Positions 7,925-15,927 of a stretch of 64,000 nt of DNA are shown one piece after another (position 1 is the stretch's first letter; the number at the start of each line of letters is the position of its first letter). Source of the DNA: Flavobacteriaceae bacterium PRS1 (lineage in GTDB: Bacteria > Bacteroidota > Bacteroidia > Flavobacteriales > Flavobacteriaceae); NCBI GenBank assembly GCA_003709165.1, contig RDRZ01000006.1, positions 39,647-103,646 of the forward strand. The letters run 5' to 3'. The position numbers and the translations under genes were made by a program. The notes beneath the pieces were generated by a model, which did not search any database, was not told where the DNA came from, and was given only the letters and a program-made list of their open reading frames with translations.

Positions 7925-8420
7925 AACTATGGGTTTTAGTTAATTTTTCTCTTATTGTTTTACGTCCTCTTGATAAGGCTACTCTAATGGCTGTTTCGTT
8001 CATATCCAACATTTCAGAAATTTCATTAAAGTCGTATTGTTCAATATCTCTTAATTGTATTATTATTTTTTGTTGCTCTGGTAACTCTTCCATTATTTTA
8101 GAAACCCAATTTAAACTGTCATTTAATTCTACCTGTTTCTGTAACGATGCATTATTATCCTGATAATTGCTATGTACAATTTTTAAATTTTGTGCATGTT
8201 TTGATTTCAATTTATCAAGGCAAAAATTCTTTGTCATCGTCATGGAAAATGCTTCTACATTTTTGTAATCTTGTATAAGCTCTTTTTTATTCCAAAGTTT
8301 AAGTAATATCTCCTGTGTTGCGTCTTCGGCTTCTTCATTCGATACCAATAATCGTTTTGCTAAACGAAATACCTTATCTTTAAAAGGCAATACAATGTTT
8401 AAAAACTCCGACTCTGTCAT
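7911..8420 (-). CDS. ECF-type RNA polymerase sigma factor (sigma-70 family)
   Basis: 169 residues. Region 2 is seen as VFRLAKRLLVSNEEAEDATQEILLKLW and region 4 as LPEQQKIIIQLRDIEQYDFNEISEMLDMNETAIRVALSRGRKTI. It directs RNA polymerase to a small regulon. It heads the operon with the anti-sigma-like protein and two DUF4252 proteins, with a 14-bp overlap with the next gene. Paired direct repeats 33-70 bp upstream may be its control site. Confidence 0.93.
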   Translation of the reverse strand: MTESEFLNIVLPFKDKVFRLAKRLLVSNEEAEDATQEILLKLWNKKELIQDYKNVEAFSMTMTKNFCLDKLKSKHAQNLKIVHSNYQDNNASLQKQVELNDSLNWVSKIMEELPEQQKIIIQLRDIEQYDFNEISEMLDMNETAIRVALSRGRKTIREKLTKTHSYGIR

Positions 8421-8767
8421 TTTTTGGTTGGTTAATTCTCCATTATCTGAAGATATTTGACTTTGTCATATAAAAATATTTGACTTCGTCTAATCTTCAA
8501 TCCCCCCTAAATGGAAAACTTAAAAAGGAATAAATAGTTTTGCTATTTGTTATTACGACGATGTACTCTTTATTTTGTTACAACAATATAAAATTATTTT
8601 ACTCAAAGTAAAATAAAGAATAGTTCTATTCCACACAAATAAATTCTATCCTATGCGAAAGTGACAATTTCAAAGATTTCCAAATGAAAATATTTAGAAG
8701 AATAATTATTTTTTTTATTCTGCAATAATGTAACTAACTTTAGAGTTTTAAAAGAGAAATTTAAGCT
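8421..8767. promoter_or_regulatory. Divergent regulatory region between ECF sigma operon and S41 protease gene
   Basis: This 347-bp gene-free stretch holds two copies of a 15-mer (8453-8467 and 8476-8490, ATATTTGACTTTGTC and ATATTTGACTTCGTC, one mismatch, start points 23 bp apart) next to the sigma gene. It also holds a perfect 10-bp inverted repeat with a 3-base centre (8594-8616, TTATTTTACT and AGTAAAATAA). A near-consensus -7 (TAACTTTA, 8735-8742) lies in front of the protease gene. No reading frame of note is present. Confidence 0.55.
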
Positions 8768-10237
8768 ATGAAAAAAATTACCCTAAATGTGTTTCTAGTA
8801 ATTTTGTTACTAGGACTTACCATAAGTTGCTTTAATGACGATAGAGATGATAATCTTATTCTTGCAAGCGAAATCAATGATTTTGTTTGGAAAGGTATGA
8901 ATGTAGTCTATCTATATAAAGATGAAATTCCAAATTTAGCTAACGACCGATTTTCTTCAAATCAAGAATATGCCAATTATTTAAATGGTTTTTCTACTCC
9001 CGAAGATTTATTTGAAAGTCTCATTTACCAAAGAGAGGTTGTTGATAGATTTAGCTGGATAGTAGATGATTATATTGCTTTAGAGCAATTATTTAGCGGT
9101 ATTTTTAAAACCAACGGCATGGAGTTTAGCTTATTTTTTGCTCCAAATAGTACAACTGATGTTTTTGGAGTAGTTCGTTTAATTCTTCCAAATAGTGAAG
9201 CAGACAATAATAATTTAAAACGAGGTGATATTTTTTATGCCATTGATGGTATTCCTCTTACTGAAAACAACTTGTCTAATCTTTTAAATCAAGATACTTA
9301 TACATTAAATCTTGGAGTATATAATGATAATGGTACTCCTGAAACCACCGATGATACGATTGATCCAGAAACAGAAAACGTGACCATAAGTAAAGAACCA
9401 TATACTGAAAACCCTGTTTTTAGAACTGAAGTTATTAATGTTGGTGGAGAAAATGTAGGGTATTTAATGTATAACGGTTTTACTCCAAATTTTGAAACGG
9501 AATTAAATAATGCCTTTGGGGAATTTGTATCAAATAATGTGCAACATCTAGTTTTAGACCTTCGTTACAATCCTGGTGGTCGTATAGATACAGAAACTTT
9601 TTTAGCAAGTATGATTACTGGTCAATTTATTGGACAAGTTTTTACAAAGCTTATTTATAATAATGATTTACAAGTTAATAACACAATATTTGACTTCACA
9701 AATAGTATTAGCAATGGTAATTCTATTAATAGTTTATACCTTAATAAGGTGTATGTATTAACAACTAGTAGATCTGCATCTGCAAGTGAAGGTTTAATAA
9801 ATGGATTAAGTCCTTATATTGATGTAGTACAAATAGGGACTACTACAACTGGTAAAACACAAGCTTCTATAACTATTTATGATTCACCAAATTTGAGAAG
9901 AGAAGGTGCAAACCCTAACCATACCTATGCAATGCAACCACTTGTTGCAAATGGTTTTAATAAAAATAATGAAGCTGTGCCATCTACTGGTTTAGTACCA
10001 ACAATAGAATTGAATGAGAGTCCTTTTAATTATGGTGTTTTAGGAGATGTAAATGAGCCATTATTAGCAGCAGCATTGGTAAACATACTAGGTTCTGGAA
10101 GAAGCACCTACCCTATTTTCCAAGAGCTTAAACTAATTGGAGATAGCAACGACTTTTTACCATTTGAAAAAGGAGGTATGATTATTGACAATAAATTTTT
10201 AATAAAAACTAATAAAAAGTTAGATTCAAATCAATAA
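8768..10237 (+). CDS. S41 family (C-terminal processing type) peptidase, lipoprotein
   Basis: 489 residues with a lipoprotein signal (LLGLTISCFND). A PDZ-like segment lies around LILPNSEADNNNLKRGDIFYAIDG. The peptidase S41 core includes HLVLDLRYNPGGRIDTETFLASMITG and TTSRSASASEGLINGL with the catalytic-serine motif SASASE, then GKTQAS, which may supply the lysine. It is probably an outer-membrane-anchored periplasmic protease. It is transcribed alone from the divergent region and ends before a hairpin at 10242-10303. Confidence 0.9.
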   Translation: MKKITLNVFLVILLLGLTISCFNDDRDDNLILASEINDFVWKGMNVVYLYKDEIPNLANDRFSSNQEYANYLNGFSTPEDLFESLIYQREVVDRFSWIVDDYIALEQLFSGIFKTNGMEFSLFFAPNSTTDVFGVVRLILPNSEADNNNLKRGDIFYAIDGIPLTENNLSNLLNQDTYTLNLGVYNDNGTPETTDDTIDPETENVTISKEPYTENPVFRTEVINVGGENVGYLMYNGFTPNFETELNNAFGEFVSNNVQHLVLDLRYNPGGRIDTETFLASMITGQFIGQVFTKLIYNNDLQVNNTIFDFTNSISNGNSINSLYLNKVYVLTTSRSASASEGLINGLSPYIDVVQIGTTTTGKTQASITIYDSPNLRREGANPNHTYAMQPLVANGFNKNNEAVPSTGLVPTIELNESPFNYGVLGDVNEPLLAAALVNILGSGRSTYPIFQELKLIGDSNDFLPFEKGGMIIDNKFLIKTNKKLDSNQ

Positions 10238-10241
10238 AATT

Positions 10242-10303
10242 AAGACCTCACAGGTTTTTCAACTTTGCTAGAAGCCCGTTATAACTTAAAGCTGTGAGGT
10301 CTT
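10242..10303. repeat. Long-arm hairpin (AAGACCTCACAG family), possible terminator
   Basis: A 12-bp perfect stem (AAGACCTCACAG at 10242-10253, CTGTGAGGTCTT at 10292-10303) encloses 38 bases. It lies between the convergent S41 protease and TonB-dependent receptor genes. The ends are A/T-rich, so it may act as a terminator for both. Arms of this sequence are a common dispersed repeat in Flavobacteriaceae (recollection). Confidence 0.65.
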
Positions 10304-10321
10304 TAAAACACATAAAAAATC

Positions 10322-12283
10322 CTAAAACTTTAGATTAAACCCAAGATTCACATTTCTACCTTTTGTGGTATAACCAAACAATTCCTGGTAATCTGCATTA
10401 AAAATATTTGTGAGATTTACAAAAAGCATCAGCTTATCATTTATAATCTTATGACTCACATAAAAGTCTAACAAATTATAACTTTTTAAGTTTACAGTTT
10501 CACTTTCAAACGTTGTACTGTTAAAAAACGCATCTTCTCTATCGTCATTATATTGGTAAGACAAGCTCATAAATGTAGTTTCAAACAATTGATAATCTAA
10601 TTTTGCATTTACTTTCAGCTTCGGAATGCGTAGCTTTAAATTGTCTTCAACTTTAGTATATGTTGCATTGGCAGATATTTTCAAATCTCTATTCAACTTA
10701 TAATTTCCTGTAAATTCTATTCCGCTTGCAGTAAAAGATTCATCAATATTATTGTACTGAAACACAAAGTTTCCCAAGTCGATAAAATCGATAAAATTGG
10801 TTTCTGTTCGGTTAAAATAAACCACATTGAACATTGCTTTGTTTTTAATATTTAACTCTGCTCCTATTTCAAGGGTTGCATTTTCTTCAGGCTGTAAATC
10901 GGAATTTCCAAAAGAAGTCTCAAACAATTGAAACAACGAAGGTGTAATATATGCTGTACTATAACTCGCCAAGCCTTTAATATAACCAAAACTGACATCT
11001 TTTTTAAATGAAGGGTTTATACTATATACCAAATGCGAACCATATTCACTATGATTGTTTAACCGAATTCCTGTATTAATATTTAAACCAAAATCTGAAA
11101 TACAAACTACATTAGCATAAGGATCAATAATAGTGAACGAAGCATTCTCTGGATTTATACTTTGTTCAAAATCAGTTCCTCCAAACGGAATTGAAAAACT
11201 CTCCATCTTATTGTCTTGAACATTAACACCTAAAACTGTATAAAATCTATTGTTAAAATTATATCTGTTAAATACATCAGCTATAAAACTTTCAGAATTA
11301 AATTGTGATGGAAAACTGGATGCTATCTCGCGCTCTACATTATTATATGCTGCGTTTACAATAATGCTTCCATTATTATATTTATATTCTGAAGAAATCC
11401 CTAAACGAAACTGATCTGTTTCTAAAACATTATCAGCATCAGCAAAAGCAAACCCATCATCAAAATCGGCTTTAATTTTGTCAAAACTTGTGTAAACAGT
11501 TGTTTTAAATGCTTCCGAAAATCGGTAACCAATTTTTAAATTTCCGTTTATAGAACTAAAAACATCTGCTTCTGTTCCGTTAGAAATAGCAGACAACCCA
11601 TCGGTGAATTGATGCCCAAAACTTGACAAATAGCTAAATCTATTTAATGTTCCGTTTACAGAAACACTATTCATAAAGCTTTGTATTGAATAATTATTAT
11701 CATTTTGAGATTGATTACTTCCCAAAACGCTTCTAAAATTAGCATAAATGGCTTTTTCAGAAGCCTCTTTCAGCTCAATATTTATCACAGCAGTTGCAGC
11801 TCCCGAACCATAAAGAGCGCTCGATGCACCTTTAAGAATTTCTATACTTTCTACTTGGTCAGCATTAAGTAAACGCAAATCGTAATCGTTTGCAATTCGC
11901 GAAGCATCAGTTACAGCAATTCCATCAATTAAAATTAAAACTTGTCTGTTACGTCCTCCACGAATAAAATAACTTAAATTTTGAGCAGCATTACTCTTTG
12001 TTCCGTTAATTTCTATCCCAACTGTTGCGTTAATAATCTGGGCTATTGTTTCTCCTTGTAAATGTTGCAACTCATTTTGAGTGATTTTAGTAATCACTTT
12101 TCCCGAGTTTTCTCGTTTTAACTTAAATTTAGAGTCCGTAATTACAACTTCATCTAATTGCTCTCCCGATAGCCATCGGGATTGAGTGGAATCGATCCCG
12201 ATGGCTATCGGGAGCTGTTGCGCAAACGCAAATGTAGATATACAAAAACATAGCATACCTAAAACGGTTGTTTTTGTGTTCAT
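10322..12283 (-). CDS. btuB: TonB-dependent cobalamin (BtuB-like) outer-membrane receptor
   Basis: 653 residues. A signal peptide ends in FAFAQQ. An 18-residue inserted stretch follows (LPIAIGIDSTQSRWLSGE), then the TonB box region LDEVVITDSKF, a plug domain (GKVITKITQNELQHLQG, then YFIRGGRNRQVLILIDGIAVTD) and a beta-barrel ending in NLGFNLKF with a terminal aromatic residue. The size fits BtuB-type receptors better than 1000-residue SusC proteins. The cobalamin riboswitch upstream and the divergent ABC importer support B12 or corrinoid uptake. The inserted stretch is encoded by an inverted pair of palindromic repeats. Confidence 0.93.
   Translation of the reverse strand: MNTKTTVLGMLCFCISTFAFAQQLPIAIGIDSTQSRWLSGEQLDEVVITDSKFKLKRENSGKVITKITQNELQHLQGETIAQIINATVGIEINGTKSNAAQNLSYFIRGGRNRQVLILIDGIAVTDASRIANDYDLRLLNADQVESIEILKGASSALYGSGAATAVINIELKEASEKAIYANFRSVLGSNQSQNDNNYSIQSFMNSVSVNGTLNRFSYLSSFGHQFTDGLSAISNGTEADVFSSINGNLKIGYRFSEAFKTTVYTSFDKIKADFDDGFAFADADNVLETDQFRLGISSEYKYNNGSIIVNAAYNNVEREIASSFPSQFNSESFIADVFNRYNFNNRFYTVLGVNVQDNKMESFSIPFGGTDFEQSINPENASFTIIDPYANVVCISDFGLNINTGIRLNNHSEYGSHLVYSINPSFKKDVSFGYIKGLASYSTAYITPSLFQLFETSFGNSDLQPEENATLEIGAELNIKNKAMFNVVYFNRTETNFIDFIDLGNFVFQYNNIDESFTASGIEFTGNYKLNRDLKISANATYTKVEDNLKLRIPKLKVNAKLDYQLFETTFMSLSYQYNDDREDAFFNSTTFESETVNLKSYNLLDFYVSHKIINDKLMLFVNLTNIFNADYQELFGYTTKGRNVNLGFNLKF
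12163..12214. repeat. Inverted pair of CCCGATAGCCATCGGG palindromes inside the btuB-like gene
   Basis: Two 20-bp arms (12163-12182 and 12195-12214) are exact reverse complements separated by 12 bp. Each contains the 18-mer TCCCGATAGCCATCGGGA or its complement, itself a hairpin (CCCGAT/ATCGGG). The pair keeps the reading frame open and codes for most of an 18-residue stretch between signal peptide and TonB box. The same 18-mer occurs in purL at 44866-44883. Confidence 0.9.
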
Positions 12284-12361
12284 TTTAATTTAATTAATCG
12301 AGAATCGCATGGATTATCATACGTAAACTTTTATCCCGAAAGTTTGACTTATTTTTTGTTG

Positions 12362-12575
12362 AAAATGGCAGGTCTCCTGACTTGTTTTTTGTTATTTCAC
12401 CTTCCCGAAATAATCAGTGGTACGAAGTAAATAACAACTCAAAATAATGAGGTGCCAAAATAAATTTGGCATAAACTTACAGTTGCGGGAACAGTTCAGG
12501 AATTAACGAATTACGAATTATTAAAAATCGTAAATCTAAAATCGTAAATCGTTGCACCTGATTCCCTTTTAATCG
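12362..12575 (-). ncRNA. Cobalamin riboswitch controlling the TonB-dependent receptor
   Basis: Read on the minus strand, the conserved B12 aptamer blocks appear in order: AAAAGGGAATCAGGTGCAA (12570 downward), CCCGCAACTGTAAGT, GCC and CCACTGA, CGGGAAGGTG, and the 3' block GTCAGGAGACCTGCC (ending at 12367). The receptor start is about 80 bases downstream. The element normally lowers expression when adenosylcobalamin is plentiful. The loop of P3 (CAGG at 12557-12560 pairing with CCTG at 12497-12500) is about 56 bases instead of a few, and contains CGTAAATC-type repeats. Confidence 0.93.
12526..12551. repeat. CGTAAATC repeat units inside riboswitch P3 loop
   Basis: Two copies of AATCGTAAATC separated by TAA lie within the loop of the riboswitch P3 stem, followed towards 12505 by ACGAATTACGAATTATT. 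The unit matches the intergenic repeats at 4616-4645 and 30739-30760, so this looks like a repeat insertion or expansion in a peripheral RNA loop. Confidence 0.7.
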
Positions 12576-12584
12576 ACGCTGTCG

Positions 12585-12603
12585 TCCCGAACTTGTGTCG
12601 GGA
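12585..12603. repeat. TCCCGA...TCGGGA palindrome upstream of the riboswitch
   Basis: A 6-bp stem TCCCGA/TCGGGA with a 7-base loop ACTTGTG. It belongs with the other CCCGA hairpins in this window (12163, 25861, 44866) and sits at the 5' side of the cobalamin riboswitch. Confidence 0.55.
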
Positions 12604-12707
12604 TCTCATAATAGTATCCTAAAATTCTTTTAACGACATTGTCAAACCAAAATTCATTGCGAAAATAAACAATTTGCTTTTTAATTTCATTGAAAAGTAA
12701 ATAATCT

Positions 12708-12715
12708 TATTTTTG
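12708..12715 (+). promoter_or_regulatory. -7 promoter core of the B12 ABC importer operon
   Basis: TATTTTTG matches TAnnTTTG, 19 bases before the TTG start of the binding-protein gene. No good -33 box at the usual distance. No aptamer is visible on the plus strand, so this side is not obviously under riboswitch control. Confidence 0.45.
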
Positions 12716-12734
12716 AATTATTAAAATAGAGATT

Positions 12735-13898
12735 TTGAAAAAAATAGTACCTTTTATAATATTAATTATTATACTTTCATGTAAAAACGAACCCAAAAGT
12801 AAAAAGAGCGAAACTTTTATTACACCTATAATTGAATATCAATCATTAAAGAAAGATATAGTTTTTAAATACTCAAAAGGTTTAACAATTGAAGGTTCTT
12901 ATGATAAGTATATTATCACTATTAAAAGCTCATGGAAAGACTCACAAGAACATTTAATTTATGAACTTTTAGATTCAACCATTGCATATACTGGCATTCT
13001 GCCTAAACATTTAGAAGCTGGTTTTTATATCCCAAAAAGGATTGTCGTTACTTCAACAACTCATATTTCAGCTTTAGAACTACTTGGTGTTGAACAAACT
13101 TTAGTTGGATTTCCTGGAACCGACTATGTTTCGTCTGAAAAAACCAGACAGCGTATTGATGCAGGTTTTGTTAAGGAACTTGGTAAAAACGAAGGTATTA
13201 ATACCGAAGTTTTATTAGAATTAAAACCTGATATTGTTATTGCTTTTGGTGTTGATGGTTCAAATAAATCTTTAGAAGTTATTAGGAAAGCTAATATTCC
13301 CGTAATTTATAATGGGGATTGGCTAGAAGATTCTCCACTTGCAAAAGCTGAATGGATTAAATTTTTTGGTGTTTTGCTCAACAAAGAAAAGGAAGCTGAC
13401 TCCATTTTTAATAAAATTGAAAACGATTATCTAAATGCAAAACTATTAGCAAAAAACGCAAACAAGCAACCAACCGTTTTAAGTGGAGCGATGCACAAAG
13501 ATATTTGGTATTTACCTAACGGAACAAGTACAGAAGCGCAATTTTTAAAAGATGCCAATGTAAATTATTTATGGCAAGAAACATCTGGAAAAGGTAGTTT
13601 AGCTTTGAGTTTTGAAGCTGTTTTTGACAAAGCGAGAGAGGCAGATATTTGGTTGAGCCCTTCTTATTATACAAGTTTGGAAGCACTTAAAAAAGCCAAT
13701 GAACATTACACAAAATTTGATGCTTATACGACCAAAAACATATATACATTTTCAAACACAACAGGGAAAACAGGTGGCGTTTTGTATTACGAATTGGGTA
13801 TGGCACGACCAGATTTAGTACTCAAAGATATTATTAAAATATGCCATCCTGAATTACTTCCAGATTACGTACTTTTCTTTTTTAAACCTTTAAAGTAA
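12735..13898 (+). CDS. btuF: ABC importer substrate-binding protein (BtuF/FecB type), lipoprotein
   Basis: 387 residues. The TTG start is chosen because it begins a good lipoprotein signal (MKKIVPFIILIIILSCKNE). The periplasmic-binding (helical backbone) fold is seen from RIVVTSTTHISALELLGVEQTLVGF, with ELKPDIVIAFGVDG and a C-terminal GKTGGVLYYELGMARPDLVLKDI. It should capture cobalamin (or a metal chelate) and hand it to the permease. It is the first gene of a three-gene importer operon, divergent from the riboswitch-controlled receptor; the ligand is inferred from that context. Confidence 0.88.
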   Translation: MKKIVPFIILIIILSCKNEPKSKKSETFITPIIEYQSLKKDIVFKYSKGLTIEGSYDKYIITIKSSWKDSQEHLIYELLDSTIAYTGILPKHLEAGFYIPKRIVVTSTTHISALELLGVEQTLVGFPGTDYVSSEKTRQRIDAGFVKELGKNEGINTEVLLELKPDIVIAFGVDGSNKSLEVIRKANIPVIYNGDWLEDSPLAKAEWIKFFGVLLNKEKEADSIFNKIENDYLNAKLLAKNANKQPTVLSGAMHKDIWYLPNGTSTEAQFLKDANVNYLWQETSGKGSLALSFEAVFDKAREADIWLSPSYYTSLEALKKANEHYTKFDAYTTKNIYTFSNTTGKTGGVLYYELGMARPDLVLKDIIKICHPELLPDYVLFFFKPLK

Positions 13899-14930
13899 TT
13901 GTATTCTACAAACACATACAGATTTTCTTTTCTAATTTTAACAATTATATTAATAGTATGCTTTTTTGCAAATATTAGTTTGGGTTCGGTTTCTATTCCT
14001 GTAAAAGATGTGTTTAATAGTTTATTAGGAAACACTATTGAAAATGAAGCTTGGCAACATATTATTCAAAACTATAGATTACCAAAAGCATTTACTGCTG
14101 TTTTGGTTGGTTCTGGATTAGGCATTTCTGGATTGTTAATGCAAACCCTCTTTAGAAATCCATTAGCTGGACCATTTGTGCTTGGTATAACTTCGGGAGC
14201 AAGCTTAGGAGTTGCTTTAGTAATTATGGGAGCATCCCTTTTTGGAAGTTTTTTTGCTACACTATTACTTACCAAATGGAGTCTGGTAATTGCAGCAAGT
14301 TTAGGTAGCTTTTTAGTGCTTCTTGCTGTAATAATGGTTTCTGCAAAAGTTAGAGATACAATGGCAATACTTATTATTGGTTTAATGTTTGGAAGTATTA
14401 CGGCTGCAGTTGTGAGTGTCCTATCCTACTTCAGCTCTGCCGAACAACTACAACAATATATTTTTTGGGGATTTGGAAGCCTAGGTAATTTATCGTGGAA
14501 TGAACTCTTAATCTTTCTATTAGTTTATTGCTTTGGAATACTATTTAGCATTATTTCTTTAAAATCCTTAAACACCTTACTTCTTGGCGAAAATTATGCT
14601 AAAAGTCTTGGTGTAAATATTAAGCAAAGCCGATTCATCATTATTATTGCTACAAGTTTGTTAGCAGGAACTATTACAGCATTTGCTGGACCAATCGCCT
14701 TTATTGGATTAGCAATTCCTCATATAACACGGCAGGTTTTTAATACCTCTAATCATAAAATATTATTACCTGCTGTTTTTATTTTTGGCGCCATAGTAAT
14801 GCTTATTTGCGATAGCATTGCACAGTTACCAACTAGCGATTATACCTTGCCAATTAATGCGATTACGTCTTTAATTGGTGCTCCAATAGTAATTTGGTTG
14901 TTGGTTAGAAAACGGAAAATGATTTTTTAG
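13899..14930 (+). CDS. btuC: FecCD/BtuC-type ABC importer permease
   Basis: 343 residues with about nine to ten membrane segments. Family motifs include NYRLPKAFTAVLVGSGLGISGLLMQTLFRNPLAGPFVLGITSGASLG and the late AFAGPIAFIGLAIPHITR. The start is a TTG directly after the stop of the binding-protein gene, so translation is coupled. It forms the inner-membrane channel for B12 or iron chelates; assignment to B12 rests on the riboswitch next door. Confidence 0.9.
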   Translation: MYSTNTYRFSFLILTIILIVCFFANISLGSVSIPVKDVFNSLLGNTIENEAWQHIIQNYRLPKAFTAVLVGSGLGISGLLMQTLFRNPLAGPFVLGITSGASLGVALVIMGASLFGSFFATLLLTKWSLVIAASLGSFLVLLAVIMVSAKVRDTMAILIIGLMFGSITAAVVSVLSYFSSAEQLQQYIFWGFGSLGNLSWNELLIFLLVYCFGILFSIISLKSLNTLLLGENYAKSLGVNIKQSRFIIIIATSLLAGTITAFAGPIAFIGLAIPHITRQVFNTSNHKILLPAVFIFGAIVMLICDSIAQLPTSDYTLPINAITSLIGAPIVIWLLVRKRKMIF

Positions 14931-14940
14931 TTAGGATTTT

Positions 14941-15062
14941 ATGCCACGAATACACGAATAATTGTGTTTTGTTGCATTTTGACAATAAATAAATTAAGAA
15001 GAAATAGATTTGTGAATTAGTGACAAAAAAAATAATTAGTGAAAATTCGTGAAATTAGTGTC
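14941..15062. repeat. Dispersed intergenic repeat (CACGAATAC... / AATTCGTGAAATTAGTG)
   Basis: The gap between permease and ATPase starts with TGCCACGAATACACGAATA and ends with ATTAGTGAAAATTCGTGAA plus ATTAGTGTC, two partly complementary ends of an intergenic element often seen in Flavobacteriaceae (recollection). The GTG used as start of the ATPase gene lies inside its right end. Confidence 0.5.
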
Positions 15063-15843
15063 TAAACATATCATCCTAAAAACCGAAGCCTTATCCATAG
15101 GTTACAAATCCAAAAAATCACAAACTATCGTTGCTTCAAATATAAATATTGAATTATTTAAAGGTGAATTAGTCGGATTAATTGGTGCTAATGGTATCGG
15201 AAAATCTACACTATTAAGAACACTTTCCAAAGTACAACCTGATTTAAATGGAACTATTTTAGTACATAATAAAAATGTAGCACAATATAATTCTACTGAA
15301 TTAGCAAAAACATTAAGTCTGGTATTAACCGAACAAATAGTGTCTAAAAATTTATCTGTCTTTGAACTCGTTGCATTAGGCAGACAACCATATACCAATT
15401 GGGTTGGTAATTTAACCAAAAACGATATTAATATTGTAAATCAATCGATCAATCAAACTAATATTGAAGAATTAAAACACAAGAGATGCTTCGAATTAAG
15501 TGATGGTCAATTACAAAAGGTAATGATAGCAAGAGCGTTAGCACAAGATACCGATTTAATAATTTTAGACGAGCCAACTACACATCTTGATGTCTATCAT
15601 AAAACATCTATTTTAAAACTGCTACAAAAAATGACGAAAGACAGTAAAAAAACCATTTTATTTTCTTCTCACGAAATAGATTTAACGATTCAATTATGTG
15701 ATAAATTGATTATTATGACTGATGGAAAAGTGTTGATAGACACTCCAGAGAATCATATTAAACAAGGTAATTTTAATTCGCTATTTCCTAAAGATTTAAT
15801 TACTTTTAATAAGACAACCAAGACCTTTAAAATTAAAAAATGA
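15049..15843 (+). CDS. btuD: ABC importer ATP-binding protein (BtuD/FecE type)
   Basis: 264 residues. Walker A GANGIGKST (46-54), signature LSDGQ (150-154, Asp in place of the usual Gly), Walker B LIILDE (170-175), D-loop and H-loop (SSHEIDL) are all present. It powers the preceding permease. The GTG start at 15049 or a second GTG at 15058 both lie in a repeat; I keep the first. The stop codon overlaps the ATG of an MKRAC mini-ORF in the leader of the next gene (ATGA). Confidence 0.9.
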   Translation: MKLVSKHIILKTEALSIGYKSKKSQTIVASNINIELFKGELVGLIGANGIGKSTLLRTLSKVQPDLNGTILVHNKNVAQYNSTELAKTLSLVLTEQIVSKNLSVFELVALGRQPYTNWVGNLTKNDINIVNQSINQTNIEELKHKRCFELSDGQLQKVMIARALAQDTDLIILDEPTTHLDVYHKTSILKLLQKMTKDSKKTILFSSHEIDLTIQLCDKLIIMTDGKVLIDTPENHIKQGNFNSLFPKDLITFNKTTKTFKIKK

Positions 15844-15927
15844 AACGAGCGTGCTAAAAAGTTTATCACCTAAAGAAATGATTAATAGCGAACAGCATGT
15901 GTTCAGTTAAAAATAAAATTTATACAC
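15840..15927 (+). promoter_or_regulatory. Conserved leader with ultrashort ORFs, copy A (upstream of ChaN-like gene)
   Basis: Bases 15841-15895 match 49 of 55 positions of the leader of the lytic transglycosylase gene (copy B, 25879-25933 minus). It begins with the mini-ORF ATG AAA CGA GCG TGC TAA (MKRAC, 15840-15857) and contains a second mini-ORF at 15878-15910 (MINSEQHVFS). The last bases before the gene (AAATTTATACACATG) also resemble copies B and C. The arrangement suggests a control leader, possibly by attenuation or translation coupling; function unknown. Confidence 0.6.

Noticed and set aside
12163..12214. The palindrome pair as a transcription terminator
   Set aside because: It lies inside a coding region, has no T-run, and the frame continues through it into the conserved plug domain.
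12604..12734. A second cobalamin riboswitch for the plus-strand importer operon
   Set aside because: No aptamer blocks are found on the plus strand; only a promoter core is visible.
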